Shown: positions 44,242-56,687, numbered from the stretch's first letter. The stretch: 64,000 nucleotides of DNA from Pseudocercospora fijiensis CIRAD86 (GCF_000340215.1 NW_006921537.1:3598080-3662079), one strand, 5' to 3'. The notes: a model not told the origin generated them from the sequence alone. Numbers and translations are program-made.

Positions 44242-46862
44242 GCCCCTAATAAATACGGTCTAGACGCTTTCGATAATTACTACGACTTCGGCGACCTTCT
44301 CGATCCTTCTAGACCGATAGACGTTGAATTTACGGAGCCTTCCTATAACGCTAACTCTACGAGTTTAATTAAGAATAGTAGCTCTATCGCGCCTAGAGCT
44401 CCGTCGCTAGGGCCTATCTAACCGCTACTTCTACCGAGCCTTCCTTTTACCCCTAGAGCTATACTAACGGACACTACTACTGCCCCTGCTAGTAGGGCTA
44501 GAGCTAGCGGTTCTAGTCCTTAGGTACGAGCTAGTTAGCCTTCTCTAGGGCGGATATCTTTTAAACGTCTAAACGATTATAATACCCTCCCTACGGCGGT
44601 CGCCGAAGCGTACCGTAGCCTAGGTCGATCGTAGGCTACTAACGCCGACCTCTTACGCCTAGAGAGGTCTACTCTTCCTAAGGCGTATATCTCGATACTA
44701 TACGAGGTAGTAATACTTAATATTAGCGATATAGTATATACCTACTAATACTATTAAGCTAAGTATTAGATCCGTAAAGTATCGAACGTCCGAGCAGATA
44801 GCAAACCGTCTTCTTCTACGGATAAGAACGGTATAGTGTTTATAATATATTGCGGTAGCGGCGCGGTAAAAGGTATATTTCCGATCCCTAAACTACCTCC
44901 GTTACTATAGCGACTACTTACTATAGACCTATCTAAGGATATAGAAGCAAGAACGTTCTAGGAGAACATTCGAGCCTATAATTGCCGCCTCGTAATAACT
45001 TTATTTATAGCTAAGCGTAATATACGGGTGTTAGGATACAGTTCGTTCTAGATCTACGGGAAAGCGTATTATTTAGGCGGCGGTCTCTTCGCTCCGACGG
45101 AAGATCCCTAATACGCGTAGCTATACTTTTACGACCCCGTATATACTACTAAGAGGCGTATATAGAAATCCGGCGATCGTAGACATACTAGCCGGAACTA
45201 GAAATCTGTACTATTACCGTAGCTAGACTACGGTACTATAATCGCGTTATATAAGATAATTACGCAATATAACGCGCTATATTACAAGTTCGCCGCGGCT
45301 CGGGAAATGTTTATATCCTTCTAAGGACCTAGGCGCCTCGTTCTTAAGGCTATAGACCTTAGTTTAGTCTACGAAGGTATATAGAACGCGCGTCGATATA
45401 ATAAGCCGGTCGTAAACGAAGTAGCCGCCCTCTATCCGGATTACGATCTAGAAGCCATTAGCGGAATAAGGGATTTTGTAGTAGTAGAGCGGTTAAGTAC
45501 GGGAGAGGTATCTACTACTCTATATCGTATAAATCGCTACTATTTATACTACTTCCCTATATATTACGTCCTCCTCTAGGCGGCTAGAACTCCTAGGTTT
45601 TCGTAGGAGAACTAGTTTCGTACGCGTAGTAGGAGGCACGTTACGCTTAGGGATTATTTTAGGTACATTTTGCACTATCGACTAAACTAATTTCCTACTA
45701 TCTTCTACGGTCGCCGGCTCCTATAATAATTGTACGTCGACGTATATACCGTAGTAGACTTAAACGACCTACTTTTCCTAGGCAACTATTAGAAAGAAGT
45801 ATAGGCGGATACGTACGACTTAAAACAACCGAAATAGCGTAGTACCCGCGTACTATTAGGTAATAAGAATAAATAGGATATCTAACGAGAGTTGTCTCGA
45901 TAGATTAGCGAAGACCTATATTACGATATTCTTCGAACTAAGGCATAGTACGGGGAATGCGAGGGAAGCTTGCGTTACGGTTTACTATAGCGGAACCGTT
46001 TAGTCGTCCCTACGAATAGGGCTCTATTATCCGATAGTATCCTATAAGCTCTACGAATAGTTCTCCCGTCCTCGTACGTCGGCGGCGATCGGTAGATTTT
46101 ATAGTACTACCGAGATTCTATAGCTATCGTCGGCTACTTCGGCGTCCCTACGTACTTTATTACGTTTACGGCTAACCCTAACTAGCCGGAGATTACGCGT
46201 TATTTATTCGACTATTAGGACGCGATAGACCGCCCGGATATTACGATAAGGGTCTTTATTTAGAAAGCTAGGGAGTTTCTATACGAGGTCTATTATAGGA
46301 ACGTATTTAGTCGCTATATCGCGAGATACTAGATAGTCGAATACTAGAAGCGTAGCCTCCCCTACCTTTACCTCTTACTATAGATCGCGCCCGATTAAGC
46401 GCTAGATACTATATCTAAGATCGATAACTTTATCCGCGCTAAGCTTCCGAGCCTAGCCGAGGACCCGGATAGTAGCGTAACGAACTTAGTTAAGGAACAT
46501 ATATATTATAGACCTTATAGCGCGGGCTTTCTATACGTCCCGTATATATAGTTACCTCGATACTCCGAAGGGACGTATTCTAAGGGATTCCCTATAGAGT
46601 TCTCGGACGAGATAGTAGTAACTAATATCGCGTTTCCGAAATATCGTAGACGCCGTAACGGGAGGATATAGAATAAGAGGAGGAATCGCGCGTTCCTCTT
46701 CGACAATCGTTATATCGTACTATACAATCTATACCTACTAAAGCGGTTTAACGCCTATATTAACGTCGAGCAGGTCCGCTTATTATAGGCGATTAAACAC
46801 ATTAATAAGCACGTCTATAAGGGCGCCGACCGTACGACTACCCGCCTCGAGATTCCTAGTAA
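44242..46862 (+). pseudogene. Helitron Rep/helicase ORF, N-terminal part with HUH Rep domain, RIP-killed
   Basis: One frame (44242 to 46862) without net indels but with many TAG stops. Typical Helitron blocks appear in order: a CGSGAVKGIFPIPKLPP zinc-like start at 44851, ENIRAYN, a FxIYGKAYYLGG block, the helitron-like domain YFITFTANPN.PEITR at about 46145, and the Rep motif at 46360-46380. That motif reads LPYLYLLL where Helitrons have paired histidines (LPHLHxxL); both TAC codons are what RIP makes of CAC. The frame is cut at 46862, after codons for IPS, by gypsy-2. It resumes at 53914. Confidence 0.85.
46858..46862. repeat. Target-site duplication of gypsy-2, left copy (AGTAA)
   Basis: AGTAA directly precedes the 5' LTR; an identical copy follows the 3' LTR at 53909-53913. 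Confidence 0.9.
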
Positions 46863-47058
46863 TATTAGGGCTAAAGAGGTTATACGTAATTGGCATGTAA
46901 CTAGGCCGAGTGAAGCTAGGGTCTTGATGCCTCAGGCAGGGCTTGGCGCTTGGCGTTAGGCTAACTCTCCTGCCTTCCTCCCTCTCCTCCTAGCTCCTTA
47001 TCGAATACTACTCGTACCTACTACTACCCTATCTACCTGCTAATATACCCTTCTTATA
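46863..47058 (+). repeat. gypsy-2 5' LTR, 196 bp
   Basis: Begins TATTAGGGC and ends CTTCTTATA. It differs from the 3' LTR at eight positions, all CA/TG versus TA. Confidence 0.92.
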
Positions 47059-47315
47059 TAGTATTCGATCTACCCTTTAAGGGTAGTAGCTAGATAGTCC
47101 TTATTTCAAGCTTTTAGTAGTATAGCTACGAATAAGACTAATCTAACTATATTACGCCTAAAGAACGGGACCTACACGTACTATTCTATCGAAACAACCG
47201 TACCAATTATTAAGCAAGGCCTTCTATACGGCCTATTACACTAAGTCAAGCATACTAAGCCGATATCTACTAATTCCGCTATATCCGTATCTTAGGGGCT
47301 AACAATATATTATTA

Positions 47316-48662
47316 GTGTCGCCCCTTACAATAGCCGGTTTATTACGAAACAACAACCGTGCTACCGCTAGCAGCGCTAGCAATAACAACGCTAGTAGCA
47401 CAGTTCCCGCTAAAGTGCCTACTAAAGTGCCTCCTACTAAAGAGCCTGCCGGAGAGCCTGTTAAAGAAGAACCTATAATTCTAGGTAATAATCTAGAATT
47501 GCCTGTTAACGACATTCTTAACAACATTGTTAACCGACGATATAGCTAGCCAGCCTTTAGCCCCCAACTAGTAGGGAGACTCTAAGAAGCCACCTAAAAC
47601 AGGCTTACTGCCCTACGTTAAGAACAATAGCTAAAGGATAACCTCCTCGAAATTCGCCGCCTTTAGGAGGCCCTAACAACTAACACTAAGCCGACAGCAG
47701 GCCCTTCCTTACTATTAGTCCTAATCTAGAAGAAGGATGCTAAACTCAAGGACTGTACCGTGTTTAACGGCTCTAGTCGAAAGCAATACAACGACTACAT
47801 CCGTAACTATAAGCTTAACTAACGAAACGCACTAAGGGCTCTACTAAATGACTATTCACTAGTCGTCTATGCTATGCAGTACATTGACGGCGACCTAAAA
47901 CGCACCTAGGATAACCATTTTGACTCCCTTAATAACTAGACTGCTATTTAGTAGCAGACCTACAAAACTATTATGCTAGACACCCTTAGAAACCCTATAC
48001 TAAGGCAACAACACGCTTAGGACTAGTACCTTCGAGCTAAGTAAAAGACTAATCAATTAGCTCGCTTATTTAAGGCCTATTTAAAGACCCTCGAAGACGA
48101 CCTCCCGACTAAAACTAATTCTATCTAGATCTCCGAAATACGCCCTAAATTGAGATAGGAATTGGTCCTTAAGTTAGACCGCCGCCGTGTGTTCGAATAG
48201 GCCAATCTTATACGCATTTAGTTTATAGTTGAAGTCGAAACTGCCGAACGAGCTATCTAGCTCTAGTAACGACTAGAATTAAGGATCCGACCTACTAGCA
48301 ACCGTAGCAACCGTAGCCGCGGAGGAAACCAAGGTTCCTACTAAGACAATAATGCTAACAATAGGAATAGTAACGATCGTAGAAGAAGCCGTAGCCGGCG
48401 GCTATATAGAGGAGGCCGCGATAGGGGCCGTAGAAGGGGCTCGTATCCCTATAGTACTAATCGCTCGGCTAACAATAGCGGTAACAGCTATAGCAATCCC
48501 CTAACCGGACTGAAGTGCTTCAATTATAACAGCACTAGCTATCTACTAGGCTAATGCGACAAACCTAAGGACTAGGCCCGAATCGACCGTACTACCGCCG
48601 AACACCGAAAGCACCTTTTAGCAGCTAACGCTACCTCTATAGGCTAACCTTCTTATTAGTCG
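47316..48662 (+). pseudogene. gypsy-2 gag, RIP-killed
   Basis: Frame from an ATG at 47316; an upstream start is possible. It has a Pro/Lys-rich N-terminus with repeated VPTKVPPTKEP-type units (47397-47470), a capsid-like helical middle, a Ser/Arg-rich tract (about 48340-48420) and a zinc knuckle at 48516-48560. The knuckle reads CFNYNSTSYLLG.C: the second Cys and the His are now Tyr, changes expected from RIP of TGT and CAC. The pro-pol frame is offset by -1 relative to gag. Confidence 0.75.
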
Positions 48663-48664
48663 AA

Positions 48665-51600
48665 AAAAGAGTAAGCGCCGCACTAACTGTTAGCCTTGTA
48701 CGGCGTAAGACTATCGACATTATGCTAGCTATTATACGTACCTGTCTCGTATCGGACACGTATAGGACTAACTATAAGACTAAGGTTACACTAGATCTAG
48801 GAAATTCAGTTAGTGCCCTTATTAGCTATCGCCTAGCTAAGCAATTAGACCTTCGACAACTGCCTAGGACTAACCTGCTAACCCTTGCTTAGTTTAATAA
48901 CGCTCGGCACTTGACCTATAGGGCCTACTATGTCTATATAGCCCTAAAGGACGACCTCGGCAATAAGCGCCTACTAAACTTTACTGCCTACGCGGTAGAT
49001 ATAGATAGCCTCCTATCTAACATTGTTATTAGCAACCCTGTTCTCAAGTACTATACTATAGTTATAGACTTAGGCAGCTAGTAATAGCGATTTAGAATCG
49101 CTCGGAAAGAGGACATTAAATACATCGATATTAGCGAGTGTCCTAATAATATTAGGGTCCTGTTTATTAGTAACCTAACACTAGCCTCCGCCTTAGCTAA
49201 TCTAACTGCCGACCTACTCGGTAGTAATAACGATGAACCTGTGCCCCCTAATAGCATAGACCCTAAACAGCTTAAGCGCATACCGGAGCCTATTCGAGAG
49301 ACCTATATTAATGTGTTTAAACACTACTTAGCATCGACGTTGCCTATGTTTAAGGAGACGGATTATAAGATTGATATTATAGAGGGCAAGGAGGTTCCTT
49401 TTAGCCCCCTCTACAACCTTAGTAAACGAGAGCTTACTATGTTGCGTAAGTACCTAGAGGAAAACCTAGCTAATAGCCGGATACGGTATAGTAACAGCCC
49501 TACTAGTGCCCCTATCCTGTTCGTACTAAAGAAGGATAGTAGCCTACGCCTCTATGTCGATTATCGTAGGCTTAACGCTGTTACTATCAAAGATCGCTAT
49601 CTACTTCCTCTTATTAATAAGACCCTCGATCGCCTTTCTAGTGCTTACTACTACACTATATTAGACATTAAGGATGCATACTATCGCATCCGCATCCGTA
49701 AGGGTAATAAATAGAAAACAGCCTTCCGCACCCGCTATAGCTATTTCGAGTATCTAGTTATGCTATTTAGGCTAGCAAACGCCCCTATAACATTCTAGTC
49801 CTATATCAATCGGGCCCTATTAGGCCTATTAGATCACCTCTGTATAGTTTACCTAGATAACATCCTAGTTTATACGCACTTACCTAACATTGTAGAACAC
49901 TAGGCTATAGTACGAAAGGTCCTCGACCGCCTACGGGCCTATAGCTTATATTGCAAGCCTTCTAAATGCACCTTTGCTACTAAAGAGGTGTCCTTCCTTG
50001 GCTTCCTCGTATTAACCGAGGGTGTTAAGGCTAATCCTAATCGGATTAAGACTATTACTAAGTAGCCGACGCCTACTAGTATTAAAGAGCTTCAATTATT
50101 CCTAGGTTTTGCTAACTTCTACCGTCGATTTATCGAAGGTTACTCGCGGTACGTAATGCTACTAACTGAGCTTACTAAAACTAAGGCTAACCCGACTAGA
50201 GAATTTAAATAGACTAATAGAGCATAAGCCGCTTTTAACGGTCTAAAGCGACGCTTTACTAAAGTCCCCTTGTTATACTATTTTGTGCTAAACAAGCAGA
50301 TCCGAATTGAGACTAACGCTTTACAGTTCGCTATATCGGCTATTATGTCCTAGCAATTAGATAATAACTATTACTAGCACCCGATTGCCTTCTTCTCGAG
50401 GAAGATAATTAATATAGAGCGTCGCTACGAGATATATAAGCAAGAGCTCCTAGCTATTGTCGAGGCCTTTAAGTACTAGCGCTACTATCTCGATAGTGCT
50501 TAGCACACTATTTAGGTCTATACAGACTATAACAACCTCCGTAGTATTACCAAGGTTACTAGGGTTATAGGTCGATAGGCTAGATAGGCCGTCTACCTCG
50601 CCGGGTTTAATTTTAATGTGTTATACCGGCTAGGCGTAAGTAACCCTACCGATAGCCTATCGAGGCGACCTGATTACGATAGCGAAACCTAACATATTAA
50701 TTCTTTGTTTCTAACCCTGCAGTATAAGATTGCTATAGCCCGTATTGTTAATAAGCAAGCGCAGGATAAGCGGCTTACCGGACTCCGCGACGGCTTGAAG
50801 CATATTAATGCTCTTACTGTATTAATAGTACGTGTTAAGGCAAGAGCTAAGGATACAGATAGGAGAAGTTATAATAACTCCCTAGTCGATATCGCTATAT
50901 ATAGTAACAGCGATTAAAGCACTAATACAGTTGATCCGGCTGCTAGTACTATTAGATGCATACAATGCGTACCTCGTTTAATAGCGAGGGTGCTATTAAA
51001 TAACCTTGCAAATAGGGATAGTTAATCGTTTATAGATAAGCTATTACGGGCTTAGCAGAGGGACGCCTTTGCTACTAAACGTATAGACAAGCTTATAAGT
51101 AGGCGAAAGACTCGATCTAGTAAGAGTAACAACTAGTCGATCGATAACAAAGGTTATTTAAAGTTCAAGGGCAGATACTATGTCCCCGCTAAACATTCGA
51201 TCCGATAAGAGCTTCTTAAGCGACACTATAATAGTAAGCTTGCCGGTCACTATAGTATAGAGAGGTCGCACGAGCTACTATCGCGTATATACTACTAGCT
51301 AAATAGTAAGCGGGACATAAAGGACTACGTAAACACGTGTACCGTATGTCAACGAGTTAAAGCACTAAAGCACTTACTATTTAGCGAGTTGTCTTCACTC
51401 CCTATTCTAAAGAAGCCATTTACTAAGCTTACAATAGATTTTATTATAGGCCTCCCGCCTGCTAAGCGTAGGGGTAGCAAGGATGTGTATAATGCTATCC
51501 TAGTTGTCGTAGATCGGTTTACTAAGGGCGCTCGTTACATTCCTGCCCGAAAGGATTAGACGGCTATTAACCTAGCTAAGTCGTTGTAGAACAACATCTT

Positions 51601-52576
51601 CTATAGCTATTAGGGAACCCCTAAGGGGATAGTCTCCGACCGGGGCTCGACATTTACATCTTACTATTAGAGTAAGATTTGCCTATAGCTAAGACTTAAG
51701 CATCGCCTGTCTATAGCATTCTATCTACAAACAGATAGTCAGACTAAAAGGCAGAATGCTACCCTATAGCAGTACCTACGCAGTTACATTAACGAGAACC
51801 CTAACGACTAGGTCAACCTCCTATAGCTAGCTAAATTCGTATACAATAACAGTGTCTACTTATTAACTAAGGTGTTACTATACATAGCCATAATAGGCTA
51901 GAACGCAGCTATGCTACAAGATCCCCTATCGCTCGAGGCCGAGCGTAAGGAAAGGGAAGCGTATTAAGTACTAATACCTAAGATACTAGCGGCTATTAAG
52001 AGGGTTTAAAAGATGCGAGAAATTCACGCTATAATAGCTAACAAACTAGCAAAGGCCTAGGCCTATTAGAAGGCCTACTATAACAAACACTACACGCTAA
52101 TAACCTTCAAACAAGGCGACATAGTTATACTTAGTACGAAGAACCTCCGCATCCGCAAACACCTATTACCTAATAGCAAAACACGCCCTAAACTAGCACT
52201 AAGGTACATTAGTCTATTCCGCATTCGAGAAGTTAAGGGCTCCTCCGTACAGGCCTATTAGTTATAGCTTCCTCCTTATTACACTATCTATAATACCTTC
52301 TATATATCCCTCCTTAAGCTATATTACCTACGCGAGGGGGATAAAGCCCCTACTAAACACGAAGACATACTAGCGGATAGTGAAGAGCTGTAGTCTATAG
52401 AACGTATCCTAGATTATCGGACTAGGCGAGGCAAGAAGGAGTACCTCCTAAGATAGCAAGGCTATTTACTAGAATAGGACTTATAGGAAGCTAAAGATTC
52501 CTTCGAGGATATAACCGAGTTATTAGATGAGTATTAGACTAGCGCAAAGAACAAGAAGAAGGCTAAGGGCCTATAA
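48665..52576 (+). pseudogene. gypsy-2 pro-pol polyprotein, RIP-killed
   Basis: A single frame runs to a TAA at 52574 without net indel. Protease-like region at about 48780-49080 (VTLDLGNSVSALISYRLAKQ; the DSG triad is read as DLG). RT at about 49350-49950 with YLDN at 49850-49861 in place of YLDD. RNase H is at about 50300-50650 and integrase at about 51160-51900, with DFIIGLPPAKRRGSKD, GIVSDRG and an ending RQNATL-like block. The chromodomain is at about 52385-52540. Parallel to gypsy-1 along its whole length. The longest uninterrupted stretch is 49241-49714. Confidence 0.88.
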
Positions 52577-52588
52577 TGTCGCCTAGGA

Positions 52589-52615
52589 TTAATGCTACCC
52601 CTAGGGTGCTATTAG
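52589..52615. repeat. CCCCGGGG-type palindrome, copy 2 (gypsy-2, after pol)
   Basis: TTAATGCTACCCCTAGGGTG..., same position relative to pol as in gypsy-1, with the core changed to CCCCTAGGG. Confidence 0.8.
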
Positions 52616-53712
52616 CTAACTAATTAGAGACAAGCAATTGTTAGTAATAAGAGACAATGAGACTACGCTAGGCGCGCTACGACGCGTTAATCAATTAATC
52701 GCATGCTCTTTTAAGGACTCTACCTCTTTACTAACGCGCCCTATAGGTCCCCCTCTTGTTCCTTTATTCTATCGAGGCTTCGAGGCCTAGGCGATCGGCG
52801 AGGGCGGCGTCGCGCTTGTAACGGCACGGCCGGCGCGGCTATATTAGTAACGGTGTTGCGGGGTATATTGTTAGTTAAAGAAGGAAATTAGAAGCAAGGT
52901 GAAGTTAGCGCTAAGACGGCTAGTACCGCTATTATTAATATTACTTGCTATTGTTACTGCGCCTACGGGCACAACCTTACCTACACTACGAGCCTAAGGC
53001 ACCTTTAATCAAAACTTTAATTAAAACTTTAAGCCGCTTAAAAGATTGAGCGACTAATAGGCTAACTAACTAAGGGCAAAACTATAGAGCTAAGCTAGCC
53101 GGGGTCGATCTTGCGGACAATAGGTTACTCCTCGATCTTTCCGACCCTTTAAGCGAGGCGAACCTCTACTACTACACTTATAATAGCCTTTACCTATAGA
53201 AACTAGACGAGCTGTGTTTTTTCGGAAAAGATAAGATAAGATTAACAATCGAAGGCTGCTAAACCTAGCTAATTAGGGCTAGCGAAACTACGAATAATAA
53301 GAATAATAACCCTCGGAACGGACAAACCCTCGGAAGCGGACATTGCTAGGTCTTTTAAGAGTAGACGTAAAGAACTCGATACGACATTACTTAGAACGGA
53401 GGCAGTGCTGCAATACCTCGTACGTCTACCTATTGCAGTAGGGAAGACGCGCTCGTATCGTAATTGGTCGAAGGCCTTTAATTCTTATAGATACATATTA
53501 CTTTATAGTTTATTATATATAGAGATAGCGCAGTTAGAGTTGTACATTGTGTTGTTAGAGGTAAGGTTTAACATAGTTATATAATTAGGTAGTTAAGTGT
53601 TCAATTTAGCGCGGGCTAAGCAGCTTATTAGACCTGCTAAGTTAGTAGTAATAGAGGTTAAGACTAGGACAAAGACCGGCTACGAGGGCGCGGCCTTTAG
53701 AAGGGAAGCGTA

Positions 53713-53908
53713 TGTTAGGGCTAAAGAGGTTACACGTAATTAGCATGTAACTAGGCCGAGTAAAGCTAGGGTCTTAATGCCTTAGGCAGGGCTTGGCGCT
53801 TGGCGTTAGGCTAACTCTCCTACCTTCCTCCCTCTCCTCCTAGCTCCTTATCGAATACTACTCGTACCTACTACCACCCTATCTACCTGCTAATATACCC
53901 TTCTTATA
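53713..53908 (+). repeat. gypsy-2 3' LTR, 196 bp
   Basis: Begins TGTTAGGGC (the un-RIPed start) and ends CTTCTTATA, followed by the AGTAA target duplication. Confidence 0.92.
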
Positions 53909-53913
53909 AGTAA
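53909..53913. repeat. Target-site duplication of gypsy-2, right copy (AGTAA)
   Basis: Identical to 46858-46862. Removing gypsy-2 and one AGTAA rejoins the Helitron codons IPSNEIANYV in frame. Confidence 0.9.
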
Positions 53914-55789
53914 CGAGATCGCTAACTACGTTAATATACGATATATTAGTCCTACGATAGCGATATATAATATCTTAGGAGGTAAGCGCTATAAAGAATA
54001 GCCCGCGGTTATTCGACTAGACGTCTACCTACCGGGCCCTAGGGGTAATATCGTATTTAACTATAACGCGACGATAGCGGACCTACGTAGCGATAGACGA
54101 TAACGTACTATACTCGTCGCGTAGCTTCGGTATAACGCGTTGCTACTAGACAACAACGTGTCTTGCTAGCGCTTAACGTATCTTAAGTTTCTAAAACACT
54201 ATACGCTATATAATAAAGCGTAGAAGAAACGTTCTAGGCGCGTAGTATACTCGATCGCGCGTCTTAACCCGCCCCTATATCCTAAAGGCGAGATACTATA
54301 CTTAATCAAATTACTCTATATCGTTTAGGGTACTAAATATTTCCGCGACTTAAGGACATATAGCGGTACCGTATATAAGAGCTTTTAAGCGGCGGCGATT
54401 GTATCTAGTCTTATAAGATCGGAAGATAAATAGCTCGATATATTCCGGGAGGCCGAGAAGATATATACCTTCCGATAATTGCGTCTTATATTCGTACTAC
54501 TTATCCTAACGGATGCGATATCCGGAGCCGACTCTACGCGATAGTAGAGTCTTCTATAGAGGGATATATATAAAGATCTATATATCGAACTGCGGCGCGG
54601 AGGGCACGTAGGAAGGTATAAGGAGATAAATGCTACTACTAAAAGTTATAGTAAGTAGTAGCTATATACCGAATTAGTTGCTAACGGATATAAGGTATCG
54701 GGCTATAAACTACCGAGTCCCGATCCTTCGTAGGCGAAAATACGTAGTAGCAATAACGCTATCGCTTAAGAAGAAGCGCTAGTCGATATAGGAAACGAAG
54801 ACGGGAACAAACGCTACGTATAACAAAACGCCTACCTTCTTAATAACGGCTAAAGGCGAGCCTTTACCGACATTACGAACGACATCGACTAGAATCCGTT
54901 AATAGCGCACTTTTTTATCTAAGGTCCGGGAGGCTATAGGAAGACGTTCCTATACCGTATACTCGTAGCGACCTATAGGGCACGTAGCCTTATCGTGCTA
55001 TGTATCGCGTCTTTAGGTATCGCCGTATAGCTGCTTCCTAGTAGTCGTATAGCGTACTCCCGATTTAAACTTCCTTTAAGTAATACCGGGCGGTAGGACT
55101 GTCCTATTACGTAAGATATAATAGACGCTAAGCTAATCCGAAAGACTTATCTAGTTATTTAGGACGAAGCCGCGATATAGAATAGACGCGATATTATAGC
55201 TATATATCGACTCTTTTACAAGTTACGATTAGATAGTAACGGCTAGGGTAACGAACTATTCTTCGCGGGAGTCTCCGTTATATTCGGCGGCGACTAGGCA
55301 CAGACTCTTCTAGTGCTTCCCGAGTATAAGAAGTCTTCGAAGGAAGCAGACGTAATAGCGATTATATTCAAAGCCTTCCTAATCTAGAATAAGATTAAGG
55401 TGCTCTATCTCTAGCAAAATATACGGCTCGTAGATAGTAATCCGCGGAACGTCGACTTCTACCGCTAGACTCTCTATATTGTATACGACGACGTATTCGA
55501 TCGATTTATTAAGCTACTAACATACGTCGGAAGAGTTTAGGACCTTAGCGAGCTTATCGATTTCGTCTTTCTAAGATAGGGTATTATTAAGGCTAAGTAC
55601 GACCTAGTATTCTATCGTTCTCGAGCTATCCTTTATATAACGAACGATACCGCCTACGAGATTAACGAACGTATCGTAGACGACCTACCGTACGGTACAA
55701 TTCGCGAATATCGCTACGAGGATAAGATAGAGAAGTTGCCTAGCGATAAAGACTAGTATTAGCTAGTAACCGGCCCTACACACCTAGGC
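53914..55789 (+). pseudogene. Helitron Rep/helicase ORF, C-terminal part with Pif1-type helicase, RIP-killed and truncated
   Basis: Continues the frame broken at 46862. After YVNIRYIS and a linker, the SF1 helicase starts at about 54920. Walker A is read as GPGGYRKTFLYR (GPGGTGKT in the family; two positions altered), then DEAA at about 55160, Walker B-like FGGD.AQTLLVLP at about 55285, and INERIVDDLP at about 55665. The downstream motifs expected in Helitron helicases (LKVGAPVMLLRN, then a GLxNGTR block) are absent. The frame ends in a TGA at 55790, where the sequence changes character and gypsy-3 probably starts. Confidence 0.85.
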
Positions 55790-56687
55790 TGAGTTTTGAG
55801 CCTATATAAGAGGCCTCCTTCTACATTGTAGATAGAGTACTAACCTCGTATAGCATATTGTTTATATTACACTTCTATAATGCCTATGTTGTAGGGCTCT
55901 AGTTATTAGCCTAAGCAACCGTCTTGTTATCCTATTATGCTAAATATAGCTGCCTATATTGCTATAGGTTATGTTACCCTCGGTGGCCTATACTATTACT
56001 ACTAGTAGTAGTAGTGGTTTTGGTTTCCGTCCTTTATTAGAGCCGAAGGTAGGGCTATCTCTTTATATCTAACAGGTTCGGGTATGTTGAAGGTAGTCTC
56101 TAGGTACGAATGGCTATAACTAAAGCGAGGGCACGACAAGAGCCTACGATACGGACGATACCGAAGTATCTTAAGGGGCTATTACGACAAGTAGAGAAAC
56201 CTCTTAACGAGGGCATCGCTTTAACCCCGAAAAGCTGCAAACCCTTAGGACTGTTATAGCTTAGGGCCTAGTCTATAGCTATAGCTAGCTTCTAAGGACT
56301 CGGCTCCGGGTCGAAGACCTATTTAGCACCGCTTGCTCGAGATAAGCCCCGCCTAAGGAGGAGATAGACTAATTACCTATCGGCCTTGCTTAGTTTGCTA
56401 AGACTATCAAATTGATAGCAAATACGGATTGTAGGTCGGATGGCCGGGGAGTCCCCTATTAATCGGGTAGGGCGTTCCTAGATTCGCAGCCTCGCTTAGA
56501 TAGTGCTTAGCCTTCTACTAGAAAAAGAAGGCTACCGCCCCCCCCCGCCTAGCTAAAGGAGATACGAGCTAGTTTCTAGGATCTAGGTGTGAATAGAGAT
56601 TGCAGTCTCTCCCTCCGAGCGGCTTTTGTCTAAAATCTACTAAACTAAGCTCCTAGAGGTAGTTAGGCGACCCCTAGGAGGCTAAAT

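Larger units (their letters stand above)
46863..53908 (+). mobile_element. gypsy-2: complete Ty3/gypsy chromodomain retrotransposon, 7046 bp, RIPed
   Basis: Bounded by two LTRs of exactly 196 bp and a 5 bp target duplication, inserted inside the Helitron coding frame. Order: 5' LTR, primer-binding region (TAGTATTCGATC right after the LTR, perhaps RIPed TGG...), gag, protease, RT, RNase H, integrase, chromodomain, about 1.1 kb noncoding, polypurine tract AGAAGGGAAG (about 53699-53708), 3' LTR. The order PR-RT-RH-IN with a C-terminal chromodomain identifies a chromovirus-type Ty3/gypsy element. It is closely related to gypsy-1. Confidence 0.93.
35837..55789 (+). mobile_element. Autonomous Helitron, RIPed, split by gypsy-2 and truncated on the right
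   Basis: Rolling-circle transposon coding for a Rep/helicase protein. The 5' end is placed at the TC of TCTAAAATATAACAACTT because similarity to the inverted copy ending at 10709 starts exactly there. The Rep region lies at about 44.2-46.9 kb and the helicase at 53.9-55.8 kb; gypsy-2 (46863-53908) sits between them. Without gypsy-2 the element spans about 12.9 kb. The helicase is cut before its C-terminal part, so the 3' hairpin/CTRR end is missing or lies beyond gypsy-3. The element is strongly RIPed: in 44041-44220 I count 4 CA and 0 TG in 180 bases. Confidence 0.8.

Noticed and set aside
1..55789. Reading the repeats as genes with TAG decoded as an amino acid (altered genetic code or readthrough system)
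   Set aside because: TAG stops fall where Gln (CAG) or Trp (TGG) is expected and come with loss of CA/TG on both strands; RIP explains this. The island genes use normal stops.
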